Of a stretch of DNA of 64,000 nt, positions 7,310 through 15,707 are shown piece by piece. The position numbers and the translations under genes are program-made. Position 1 is the first letter of the stretch, and each line of letters starts with the position of its first letter. Under the pieces are notes generated by a model that was not told the DNA's origin, made no database searches, and saw nothing but the letters and a program-made list of their open reading frames with translations. Origin of the DNA: Flavobacterium sp. (GTDB lineage Bacteria; Bacteroidota; Bacteroidia; Flavobacteriales; Flavobacteriaceae). The DNA lies in contig JAIXSK010000017.1 of assembly GCA_027484725.1 (NCBI GenBank), positions 124,001 through 188,000 on the forward strand, given 5' to 3'.

Positions 7310-9219
7310 AAATGATCTAGCTCTGTTTGAACTTGCTCCCAATCTTCGAGCAAGCGGTCAAGTTCTTTTTTCTTTTGCTCATAAGCTGTAAAAAAATGAG
7401 CGTCTTCAATGTGTTTGTCGTAATGTGAAGCCAAAGCTAAATCATCTTGCTGAATTTGTTTCTCGAGCTCTTGGATCAAACTTTCAATTTTAGACAATTT
7501 ATTTTGTAGCGTTTTTTGGGCCTTTTGGGCTTCAAATGAAAGGGTTTTCTTTTCTGTTTTGGGTGTTTCTTTAACCGTTACCACATCTTTCTTTTCAAAC
7601 TCACGCATGTTTTGGGCATTGCGCTGCTCTAGGAAGAAGTTGATATCGCCTAAATATTCTTTGATGTTTTGATCTTTAAATTCATAAACAATGTTTGACA
7701 TGCCTTGCAAGAAATCACGATCATGCGAAACAATCAGCAGTGTTCCTTCAAATTTCTGTAGCGCGGCTTTGAGTACATTTTTTGATTTGATGTCAAGATG
7801 GTTCGTCGGCTCGTCCATGATTAAAACATTGATGGGCTGAAGCAAAAGCTTACACAAGGCCAATCGGTTGCGCTCACCACCCGAAAGCACTTTTACTTTC
7901 TTCTCAACATCATCGCCGCGAAACAAAAAGGCCCCAAGCATGTCGCGTACTTTAGAACGATTGGTATCGGTAGCAGCGTTTTCCATGGTTTCTAAAAGTG
8001 TGATTTCACCATCCAAATATTCTGCTTGATTTTGGGCAAAATAACCCAGCTCAACATTGTGACCGAGCTTGATATTGCCCTGATATTCAAATTCGTTGAC
8101 AATCGCTTTAATAAAAGTAGATTTACCTTGTCCGTTTTGACCGACAAAAGCAATCTTACTGCCGCGTTCAACCAACAAATTGATGTCTTTTAAGATGGTT
8201 TTATGACCAAACTTCTTGGTGACCGATTCAGCTTCTATCACAACTTTACCGGGTGTTTTTGATACCGGAAACGAAATACTCATTACTGAATTATCGTCTT
8301 CATCTACTTCAATGCGTTCAACCTTGTCTAATTTTTTAATGAGCGATTGTGCCATAGAAGCTTTGCTGGCTTTGGCTCGGAATTTCTCAATGAGTTTTTC
8401 AGTTTCCTCAATCTTCTTTTGTTGGTTTTTTTGCGTGGCCAATTGCTTCTCGCGAATTTCATGACGCAGGGTCAGATATTGGGTATAAGGTTTATTGAAA
8501 TCATAGGCTTTCCCCAAAGATATTTCGATGGTTCGGTTGGTCACATTGTCTAAAAACATTTTGTCGTGTGAAACAATGACTACCACTCCCGGATAATTCT
8601 TCAGGAAGTTTTCAAGCCAAATGATACTTTCAATATCTAAGTGGTTCGTGGGCTCATCAAGCAACAGCACGTCGTTGTTTTGCAAAAGCAATTTGGCAAG
8701 CTCAATACGCATGCGCCATCCACCTGAAAAAGTCTCGGTAAGATTATTGAAATCTTCTCGCTTGAAACCCAAACCCAACAAAATCTTTTCAGTATTGCCC
8801 ACATAATTATATCCGTCAAGCAATTCAAATCGATGGGTATAATCAGATAAATCTTCAATGAGTTGCGAATACGATTCAGTCTCGTAATCGATACGTGTTG
8901 CGAGTTGATGATTGATTTGGTCCAGTTTCTTTTCAACCGCTTTGATTTCTGTAAACGCCTGATAGGCTTCGTCAAGTACGGTTCTTCCGTGTTCAAAATC
9001 AATGTCTTGTCGTAAAAAACCAATGCGTATTTCTTTTTCGGTGGCAATGCTTCCGGTATCCGGGGCTATATCGCGTGCTAAAATTTTGAGCAAAGTTGAT
9101 TTTCCGGCGCCATTTTTCCCTACCAATCCTACGCGATCTCCGGCTCCTAATCGAAATGTGATTTCTTCAAATAAATATGTTCCGCCAAAGGAAACCGATA
9201 AATTGTGTATGTTAAGCAT
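7306..9219 (-). CDS. ABC-F family ATPase (Uup/YdiF-like)
   Basis: 637 residues without membrane segments. There are two ABC domains: Walker A GKNGAGKST (about 35-43) and GQNGQGKST (about 360), signatures SGGWR and SGGER, and in both cases DEPTNHLD. A linker rich in Lys/Glu (about 245-290) lies between them. The last ~90 residues form a predicted coiled coil like the DNA/RNA-binding C-terminal domain of Uup. ABC-F proteins act on ribosomes (E-site translation factors), not in transport. The gene is divergent from the DUF983 gene, with 64 bases between the starts. The subfamily is uncertain. Confidence 0.93.
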   Translation of the reverse strand: MLNIHNLSVSFGGTYLFEEITFRLGAGDRVGLVGKNGAGKSTLLKILARDIAPDTGSIATEKEIRIGFLRQDIDFEHGRTVLDEAYQAFTEIKAVEKKLDQINHQLATRIDYETESYSQLIEDLSDYTHRFELLDGYNYVGNTEKILLGLGFKREDFNNLTETFSGGWRMRIELAKLLLQNNDVLLLDEPTNHLDIESIIWLENFLKNYPGVVVIVSHDKMFLDNVTNRTIEISLGKAYDFNKPYTQYLTLRHEIREKQLATQKNQQKKIEETEKLIEKFRAKASKASMAQSLIKKLDKVERIEVDEDDNSVMSISFPVSKTPGKVVIEAESVTKKFGHKTILKDINLLVERGSKIAFVGQNGQGKSTFIKAIVNEFEYQGNIKLGHNVELGYFAQNQAEYLDGEITLLETMENAATDTNRSKVRDMLGAFLFRGDDVEKKVKVLSGGERNRLALCKLLLQPINVLIMDEPTNHLDIKSKNVLKAALQKFEGTLLIVSHDRDFLQGMSNIVYEFKDQNIKEYLGDINFFLEQRNAQNMREFEKKDVVTVKETPKTEKKTLSFEAQKAQKTLQNKLSKIESLIQELEKQIQQDDLALASHYDKHIEDAHFFTAYEQKKKELDRLLEDWEQVQTELDHF

Positions 9220-9260
9220 AAATGTGACTATTGTTACTGTGACAAACCGAAGGATTCAGG

Positions 9261-9268
9261 TATCTTTG
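9261..9268 (+). promoter_or_regulatory. -7 element of the DUF983 gene
   Basis: TATCTTTG is an exact TAnnTTTG match 15 bases before the ATG at 9284, supporting that ATG over upstream in-frame codons that overlap the ABC-F gene. Confidence 0.55.
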
Positions 9269-9283
9269 TCAAAATTTTTGCAA

Positions 9284-9664
9284 ATGTTAAAAAAAGGAAC
9301 CAAACTCAACAGTATTTTAACAGGAACTTGCCCTCGATGCCAAAACGAAAGCATGTATGTCAAGAAAAATCCCTATCAATTGAATCATGTGCTCACCATG
9401 CATGAAGAATGCAGTCACTGCAAATTGGTGTATCAAATTGAACCTTCTTTTTTTTACGGCGCCATGTATGTAAGTTATGCAGTCAATGTGGCGGTAGGTG
9501 TAGCTTCTTTTATCATTGCCCATGTATTTATTGGGTTGGAATTGATTCCGTCTTTTGTTGCAATAGTTTTGACCTTACTGTTTTTATATCCGCCCATCTT
9601 GCGCATATCACGCAATATGTACATCAACATGTTTGTTTCATACAATCCGGAAATTAAATCTTAA
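9284..9664 (+). CDS. DUF983 family protein
   Basis: 126 residues. It has two zinc-ribbon-like Cys pairs (CPRC and CSHC, about residues 15-45), then the family motif region EPSFFYGAMYVSY and two membrane segments (about 58-78 and 82-103). DUF983 proteins are small membrane proteins of unknown function. The frame extends upstream, but only the ATG at 9284 lies downstream of the promoter. The last 11 bases overlap the convergent oxidoreductase gene. Confidence 0.87.
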   Translation: MLKKGTKLNSILTGTCPRCQNESMYVKKNPYQLNHVLTMHEECSHCKLVYQIEPSFFYGAMYVSYAVNVAVGVASFIIAHVFIGLELIPSFVAIVLTLLFLYPPILRISRNMYINMFVSYNPEIKS

Positions 9665-10712
9665 TGCCTCGTTTGCGATAGACACGATTGATGTTGGCTT
9701 CGGCTTGAACAGGTACATTATGTTCAATTTGTTGGAATAATTCATAAGCCATAGATGGACCAACTAAAACACCGCGCGTACCCAAACCATTGAGCAGATG
9801 CATATTTTTGTATTGATGATGTGTTCCGACCAAAGGCCTTCGATCATTAACCGTAGGGCGTATACCGGCATAATGATCGACAACTTCATATGAACAATTG
9901 ATTATTTCGTCAAGTTGAGACAACAACTCTTCTCGACCAGATTTTGTTGGCCATGAGGTTTGATCTTCCCAATTATAGGTTGCACCAATCTTAAATAGGC
10001 CGTCACCAACCGGTAAAATAAATATTCCTGCATTGACAATTTGACAGAGTTCAAGTCCCGGCGCCTTAATCAGTAACAATTCACCTTTACTACTAACCAA
10101 CGGTAAATCTGAAAAATATGGATTTTGCAACATACCAAAACCTTCAGCAAAAATGATATGTTTTGCTTTTATCTTTTTATATGAAAGAACATCATTTCCT
10201 ATTTGAAGTTCATGATGGGCAAAAACTTCATTACTGAAAATATTTTGTTGCTTTAAATAAGCACGAAATGAGTCAATCAGCGAAGCAACTTCGAGATAAC
10301 CAGTAGCATTAACTTTTCCAAAGCCAAAAGGGGCAGAAATACCTTTAAAATGATCCATAACCAAATTGGGCGAGAGGTATGCCGTAAGCTCAGGTTTATC
10401 AGCAGACACAAACCAGTTGTTTTGCTCTTCAACTGAATAGAAGCGTCTCAAGACTGGTAGGTCGTTATAGAACGACATATTCAGTTTTTGCTCTAAATTG
10501 CGATAGAATTGCTCAGCAAACAGAAGTTGTTTTTCAGATTGCCAAGCCTTAGTAAATCTTTTTAAAATAATTGGATTGTATAATCCGCCAGCAACATAGG
10601 AAGCATTTTGTTGGCAATGATCAATAACAAAAATACTGCAGTTGTTTTGCAATGCAATTTCGGCAAATGATAAACCTGCTAATCCGGAACCGATGATGAG
10701 ATAGTCATACAT
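9654..10712 (-). CDS. FAD-dependent oxidoreductase, DAO family
   Basis: 352 residues starting MYDYLIIGSGLAGLSFAE, a classic GxGxxG dinucleotide-binding motif within the first 15 residues. The start at 10712 follows from that motif; the longer frame adds nine residues in front. Downstream features of the D-amino-acid-oxidase fold include ASYVAGGLYNP near 45, AEGFG near 200, and the C-terminal FAD motif YAGIRPTVNDRRPLVG followed by NGLGTRGVLVGP. The closest resemblance is to the oxidase half of MnmC-like proteins and glycine-oxidase relatives; the substrate cannot be told. It shares a terminator region with gldN and overlaps the DUF983 gene at its 3' end. Confidence 0.83.
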   Translation of the reverse strand: MYDYLIIGSGLAGLSFAEIALQNNCSIFVIDHCQQNASYVAGGLYNPIILKRFTKAWQSEKQLLFAEQFYRNLEQKLNMSFYNDLPVLRRFYSVEEQNNWFVSADKPELTAYLSPNLVMDHFKGISAPFGFGKVNATGYLEVASLIDSFRAYLKQQNIFSNEVFAHHELQIGNDVLSYKKIKAKHIIFAEGFGMLQNPYFSDLPLVSSKGELLLIKAPGLELCQIVNAGIFILPVGDGLFKIGATYNWEDQTSWPTKSGREELLSQLDEIINCSYEVVDHYAGIRPTVNDRRPLVGTHHQYKNMHLLNGLGTRGVLVGPSMAYELFQQIEHNVPVQAEANINRVYRKRGIKI

Positions 10713-10727
10713 AGTACAAAAATAAAA

Positions 10728-10754
10728 ACTCCCGCTCAATGAACGGGAGTTTTG
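10728..10754 (-). terminator. Terminator of the gldKLMN operon
   Basis: A perfect inverted repeat AACTCCCG/CGGGAGTT with a 9-base loop begins about 20 bases past the gldN stop and is followed by a T-rich run on the minus strand. Confidence 0.8.
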
Positions 10755-10773
10755 CTTTATAATGCGCTACTAA

Positions 10774-11685
10774 TTAGTAGTTCCACATATCTTGTTCAAA
10801 GTTACGAATCTTTTCTTTGATACGCTCTGACTCTAAGAGTTGCATTTGTGCATTGTCTCTTTCGTAATCAGCAATGTTACGGTCACCGTAAACATTCTCT
10901 TCTTTATAGATTACTCCATTAAATCTGCGTGAGTTGAGAAGATGGTCAAAGGTAATCGGCTGCGCAGAGTTTTTATCATTGAATGCTTTCGCTTCGTGTA
11001 AAACATCTCTAATCGCCGGGAAGTATACCCAGAAAAGCTCAATTACATCAGGATTTTCTGCACCTATATCACGGGCTTCTGGAGAAACTGGACAAATACC
11101 TAACAATCTATATTTTAACTCACTTTGGCGTTTGTCAAAATACCAATAACCTTTGATTTTGTATCCTGAAATATCTTGTGCCGTCAAATCTTTGGTGTTG
11201 ATGTATTGAGGATCAAGAACTTTTCTTCCGGCTTTATAATCATCGTAAAAGTTGTTAATCTCATCCAGACCTGTTTGCGTTGTATCAACATATTTAAAAG
11301 ATGATTGCATATCTTTTAATGTCTTCTTGGTATTGAAGTAATCATCAGCGTACACCTCAGTAATTTTACCACTCTTGATGCCATTAAGCAAAACAGTAAA
11401 TAATGATCTACGGTCCTTACCAATATTGGCAGTATCAATAGGATAATACAAAGGAAAGTTAATTCTCTCATCAAGATCAATCAGTTCCCAAATGCTTTTA
11501 CCCATCAATACATCTCTGTCGTGAACATAACCATACGGTAACGGTTTGTCATTATCAGAAATCAATTGCGCAGGTGTTTTTTTGCCGATTTCACTAGGTG
11601 TTTTGGCATTCAGCAAGTTAGACTGTGCTGAAACCTCACCTACAGTGATGGCTAAAAGTACCAATAAACAATTTCTTAGCTTCAT
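10774..11685 (-). CDS. gldN: Gliding motility / type IX secretion protein GldN
   Basis: 303 residues with a signal peptide (cleavage after about VSAQ, residue 21). The body is the GldN/PorN family, with DRDVLMGKSIWELIDLDERINFPLYYP (in part) near 58-80 and YRLLGICPVSPEARD near 190. GldN is periplasmic and makes the ring with the lipoprotein GldK under the outer membrane, coupling the GldLM motor to the T9SS translocon. It is the last gene of gldK-L-M-N, in the usual order, and a terminator follows. Confidence 0.95.
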   Translation of the reverse strand: MKLRNCLLVLLAITVGEVSAQSNLLNAKTPSEIGKKTPAQLISDNDKPLPYGYVHDRDVLMGKSIWELIDLDERINFPLYYPIDTANIGKDRRSLFTVLLNGIKSGKITEVYADDYFNTKKTLKDMQSSFKYVDTTQTGLDEINNFYDDYKAGRKVLDPQYINTKDLTAQDISGYKIKGYWYFDKRQSELKYRLLGICPVSPEARDIGAENPDVIELFWVYFPAIRDVLHEAKAFNDKNSAQPITFDHLLNSRRFNGVIYKEENVYGDRNIADYERDNAQMQLLESERIKEKIRNFEQDMWNY

Positions 11686-11739
11686 CTTTATTCTTGTTAG
11701 GGTTATTTGAGGACTTTTTAAACGTATAACCTCAAATCA

Positions 11740-13281
11740 TTATTGTATTTCGTAAATAACTGGTGAACACTTAGGCGGGATGATGTTTGAAGCAACGCCT
11801 ACAATCTTAGTTTTGATATCATAGATTGTGATTTGATCTCCTCTACCAGCTCTAGCAAGTGCCGCTTTACATTGACCATTCACGCGATCTCCGTTGACAA
11901 TAATGGCCGCTTGACCAGGCACTTTGAATGTAAATTGAGTTACTTGGAAATTTAAGTCATACAAGAAGTCAGGTAATTTAGCTGTAATCTGAGAAACTTC
12001 TAAACGTGACTTAGCTCCTTTTGTATTACCCATCTCACCTCCGATAGCTCCTTGTGGGCCCGGAATGTTTTTGATACGGAAAACTTTCTTGTCAGATACT
12101 GTTTTACCGTCCGACATTTTACCTGAAACAGAAACAGTAACTTCTGTACCCGTTCCTGGATTTAGGTTGTATTTGCCATTTGTTCCGGCTTTAGTCAAAC
12201 CTGGTGCCGAGGCTGTGACATTATTATCAGATATACCTGCAAATGAAATCGTCATAGGGTTTGGAAGACCGCGATAAACTACATTCATTTTGTCTGCAGA
12301 GATATTTGCTGAGTTAGGACGAGGAACTACCACATACTTCCCTTCGAAAGGCAAGTTAACGGGTTTACCATCTTCCATGAAAGTAAAGCTTCCTTTTAGG
12401 TTTTGTTCTCCGATGCTTCCGGCTGTTGAATTGATTACTGCCTGACCGTTAACAATTTTTCCGGGACCATTAAAACCGGCAACTTTGATGTTTTCATCAT
12501 ATTTACCAATAACAACTTTACCAGTTACCTGCTCTCCTTGGAAATATACATTTTTATCAAGGGCTACAATAGCTTGGAAATTTTTAAGAGACATTGTCTC
12601 AATAGCAGCCTTACCTAACAATACACTGTAAACGTCAGCTTCCGCTTTTTTGATGTCATTTTGTGCTAAAGCAAGTTTAGCCAAAGTAGCAATAGCGGGG
12701 AAACCTTTGAAATGATAGTCAAGGTATTTTTTGGTTACACCTTCACCGTCTTTGACATCAGCTGTATTGAATTTAGCATTAATCTCACGAACAATAGGAG
12801 TCAATTTAACATTTTGTCCTAAAATCGATTTCATACTTTTCAAATACTCATCATAGTGAGCAACAATTTCTTTTCCTTTTGCAGAATATCCGTCACCTTT
12901 GAACCATTTTTCATCGATGTTAGATTTATCCATCGCTTCATAAGGTAATTTACCAGTCTTTTCTTCAGCAGGGAAATCCTTAACAATATCTGCTTTTACA
13001 GTTTCTAGATAGTCGTAAAACTTTTTAGATGCGTCTTTGACTTGATTTGCTTCTTCCAAAGCAACTTTGAAAGTAGCATTTTCAGATGCTTTTGCTGCTA
13101 AAACGGAAAGCATTTCTTCATTGGCTTTCTTAGCACCTTTATTTACATCTTCAAATTTTTCGTTCATCAATCCAAACGCCGATAGTACTTCTTTTGACAT
13201 ATTCAATGCCAACATTGCGATGAAAACCAAGTACATAAGGTTAATCATCTTCTGTCTAGGGGTTAATTTTCCTCCTGCCAT
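11740..13281 (-). CDS. gldM: Gliding motility / type IX secretion protein GldM
   Basis: 513 residues. It begins MAGGKLTPRQKMINLMYLVF, giving one N-terminal membrane segment (about 14-34), followed by a large periplasmic part that in the family folds into four domains (a helical D1 and three Ig-like domains). GldM dimers rotate with the proton-driven GldL pentamer and transmit energy across the periplasm to GldK/GldN. Length and start match the family. It sits between gldL (50 bases upstream) and gldN (54 bases downstream). Confidence 0.96.
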   Translation of the reverse strand: MAGGKLTPRQKMINLMYLVFIAMLALNMSKEVLSAFGLMNEKFEDVNKGAKKANEEMLSVLAAKASENATFKVALEEANQVKDASKKFYDYLETVKADIVKDFPAEEKTGKLPYEAMDKSNIDEKWFKGDGYSAKGKEIVAHYDEYLKSMKSILGQNVKLTPIVREINAKFNTADVKDGEGVTKKYLDYHFKGFPAIATLAKLALAQNDIKKAEADVYSVLLGKAAIETMSLKNFQAIVALDKNVYFQGEQVTGKVVIGKYDENIKVAGFNGPGKIVNGQAVINSTAGSIGEQNLKGSFTFMEDGKPVNLPFEGKYVVVPRPNSANISADKMNVVYRGLPNPMTISFAGISDNNVTASAPGLTKAGTNGKYNLNPGTGTEVTVSVSGKMSDGKTVSDKKVFRIKNIPGPQGAIGGEMGNTKGAKSRLEVSQITAKLPDFLYDLNFQVTQFTFKVPGQAAIIVNGDRVNGQCKAALARAGRGDQITIYDIKTKIVGVASNIIPPKCSPVIYEIQ

Positions 13282-13331
13282 TTTTTCTTAATTAATTTTC
13301 TTGATTATTACTAGTAAAAATGTGAGAAAAA

Positions 13332-13964
13332 TTATCCTCTGTTACTCATTGCAGAAAGCATACCTCCGTAAACATTGTTCAATGAAGACAAGTTAGAAGT
13401 CAAAGACTGCATTTGATCTTTCAATTTAAGGTTATTCTCGGCTACTTCGTTATTGATTTGTGCATTTCTAGACGCACTCTCTAATTGAATCTTATACAAG
13501 CTGTTCAATGATTCCATTTGAGCAGCAGCTGTGTTCATTTCTTCACTGTATTTTTTAGTAGAAGCAATCGCGTCAACTGTAGGAGCTATTCCTTTAGCAG
13601 CACCTTCAAAGTTGCGAATACTGTTACCTAAACTTGCCATAAGCTCAGCATCGATTTTAGCCTCTTTCAACATATTATCAAGTTTCTGAGAGAGCAAACC
13701 TTGCGCATCTTTTGGATCTTCTTTTTTCTCTTTCTTTCTCGCTTCACCACCGGCTAACTCAGGATAAACCAACGACCAATCAAGTTCTTCATCTGGTTTT
13801 TCAAATGCTGAAAGTCCAAAGATAAAAGCTTCTGTACTAAGACCTACGATAAGCATGATACTTGCTCCAGGCCAGTGCATCAGCTTAAAAAGAGCACCGA
13901 TGATTACTACTGCCGCCCCCATACCGTAAGCGAAATTCATTGCTTTTTTGCTTAAAATTGCCAT
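13332..13964 (-). CDS. gldL: Gliding motility / type IX secretion motor protein GldL
   Basis: 210 residues with two N-terminal membrane segments (about 8-28 and 32-52) joined by a short turn with FKLMHWPGA, and a long cytoplasmic helical tail. The second segment carries Glu residues (TEAFIFGLSAFEKP) of the kind implicated in proton coupling. GldL is the proton-channel stator of the T9SS/gliding motor, with GldM. The gene order and 50-60 base spacing indicate one operon with gldK, gldM and gldN. Confidence 0.95.
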   Translation of the reverse strand: MAILSKKAMNFAYGMGAAVVIIGALFKLMHWPGASIMLIVGLSTEAFIFGLSAFEKPDEELDWSLVYPELAGGEARKKEKKEDPKDAQGLLSQKLDNMLKEAKIDAELMASLGNSIRNFEGAAKGIAPTVDAIASTKKYSEEMNTAAAQMESLNSLYKIQLESASRNAQINNEVAENNLKLKDQMQSLTSNLSSLNNVYGGMLSAMSNRG

Positions 13965-14017
13965 AATTAAAATTGTTAGTTAGTTAAGTTAATTAATATA
14001 AAAATTGGTTAATAGTT

Positions 14018-15445
14018 TTATTTTTTTGGCGCTTTCCCATTGCCAGTGGTTACTGTGCCCATGTAATCTTGTACAGTTCTAAATCCGATGTAGCTTCTCG
14101 CAGTATCAGCGTATTCAAAATCACGGGTACTTACCTGAATAAAATAAGCAACATCTTTCCAAGAACCACCACGCACAACTTTACGCATATTTTTGGTATC
14201 AGGCACATTCGGATTCATGGAAGAAACATACTCATAGGCACCCGCATCGTAAGAAGAATCTGTCCATTCAGCAACATTACCTGCCATGTTGTACAAATTG
14301 TAACCATTAGGCTCAAACGATTTTGCTTCTACAGTATATAAGGACTGATCTGCTGCATAATCTCCTCTATTTGGTTTGAAATTAGCCAGAAAACACCCTC
14401 TATCGTTTTTGGTGTATGGGCCACCCCATGGATAAGTCCCTGATTGTAGACCACCTCTTGCAGAATACTCCCACTCAGCTTCAGTTGGCAAACGAAACGA
14501 GTTAGTCAAATCTCTTCCTTTTTTCTTAGATTTAATCCAAGTATTCTTTTTAAGTGTTCTCCATGCACAAAAAGCTTTAGCTTGTTTCCAGTTAACACCT
14601 ACTACAGGATATTCTGAATAAGCTTGATGCCACAAATAATCGTTGTGCATCGGCTCATTGTATGAATATGCAAAATCTTTAATCCAAACTGTAGTATCAG
14701 GATAAACTTTTGTTTGCTCCGTTTTAATGAAATCTTTTCTTCTGCCTGTTTTCGCTTTTGCAGCAGCTTGAATATCCATCCATGAATAACGGAACTTCAG
14801 TTTATTCACATCAATAGTTCTTAAACCATTATATGATTCAGCCACAGGTAAATACATAGAATCCATTACCTCTGTGTAGTATTCGTCAGGATATTTAGAA
14901 GTATCTTTGATTAGTTTAACTTTCCTGTTAAGTTTTCTTCCAGCATAAGGATCATCATCCGTACCTACACTGTAATAGTTCTCATACATATATTTATCGT
15001 AGGGAGTCATCTTAGCAGGATCTGCATCATTAAATGCAAAATCACCAATGCTACCTGAAGACTTTCCTCCTCCTTTACCACCTTTACCTCCGGCGCCAGC
15101 AGTGCCCCCACCACCCACTTCATCAGCTAATATGGCTAATTTAACACGTATGGTCGAATCTTTTACCCATTCAACAAATTCACGATACTCACTGTTGGTA
15201 ATTTCAGTTTCATCCATATAAAATGATCGAACAGTAACCGTCTTGGTTGGCGCATCTTGAACATTGGCTAAATCATCATCTGATTTCCCCATAATGAAAG
15301 ACCCCCCCGGAACTAAGGTCATTCCGTATGGTTTTTCAGGATGCCACTTCTTCCCTTTAACTCCTACCAATTCACCTTTATCACTCGAGCCTCCACAGCT
15401 GATTAACGTAGCTAAAATTACCGAAAATGAAATGAATTTCTTCAT
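14018..15445 (-). CDS. gldK: Gliding motility / type IX secretion lipoprotein GldK
   Basis: 475 residues. The N-terminal signal ends in a lipobox (LISCGG, Cys at about 17), so this is a lipoprotein. The rest is a formylglycine-generating-enzyme/SUMF1-type fold, with MTLVPGGSFIMG near 42, RLPTEAEWEYSARGG near 315 and NVAEWTDSSYD near 390. GldK forms the periplasmic ring with GldN on the inner face of the outer membrane. A Gly/Lys-rich insertion (about 110-130, GGGGTAGAGG then GKGGGKSSG) interrupts the fold. First gene of the gldKLMN operon; its upstream gap holds a paired 20-bp direct repeat. Confidence 0.95.
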   Translation of the reverse strand: MKKFISFSVILATLISCGGSSDKGELVGVKGKKWHPEKPYGMTLVPGGSFIMGKSDDDLANVQDAPTKTVTVRSFYMDETEITNSEYREFVEWVKDSTIRVKLAILADEVGGGGTAGAGGKGGKGGGKSSGSIGDFAFNDADPAKMTPYDKYMYENYYSVGTDDDPYAGRKLNRKVKLIKDTSKYPDEYYTEVMDSMYLPVAESYNGLRTIDVNKLKFRYSWMDIQAAAKAKTGRRKDFIKTEQTKVYPDTTVWIKDFAYSYNEPMHNDYLWHQAYSEYPVVGVNWKQAKAFCAWRTLKKNTWIKSKKKGRDLTNSFRLPTEAEWEYSARGGLQSGTYPWGGPYTKNDRGCFLANFKPNRGDYAADQSLYTVEAKSFEPNGYNLYNMAGNVAEWTDSSYDAGAYEYVSSMNPNVPDTKNMRKVVRGGSWKDVAYFIQVSTRDFEYADTARSYIGFRTVQDYMGTVTTGNGKAPKK

Positions 15446-15606
15446 ATAATTGGGGTTATGAAATGTATTTATATTTTGAGGCCGTAAACCTATTTATTAT
15501 TTTTTAAAAAAGCAATTAATTGTTATTAAATTTTAATACGCCTACTATCAATCTGTCAATTCACTTTTCAAAAGTAGAATTAATATTGGAATTAAAAAAA
15601 CTTTTT

Positions 15607-15640
15607 ATCGATAAAATACAAAAAACATCGATGAAATGCA
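15607..15640 (+). repeat. Paired 20-bp-spaced direct repeat, site 2 (upstream of gldK)
   Basis: Units ATCGATAAAATACA (15607-15620) and ATCGATGAAATGCA (15627-15640), 12 of 14 bases identical, start exactly 20 bases apart. They lie about 160 bases upstream of the gldK start, in the 262-base gap between the arginase-like gene and gldK, where I see nothing else beyond AT-rich sequence. Confidence 0.65.
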
Positions 15641-15707
15641 GTTTTTAGTATTTTTCTGTAGGTTTTTTAGCTCAATTAATCATTGATTATAACTTGAAAT
15701 CCTCAGA

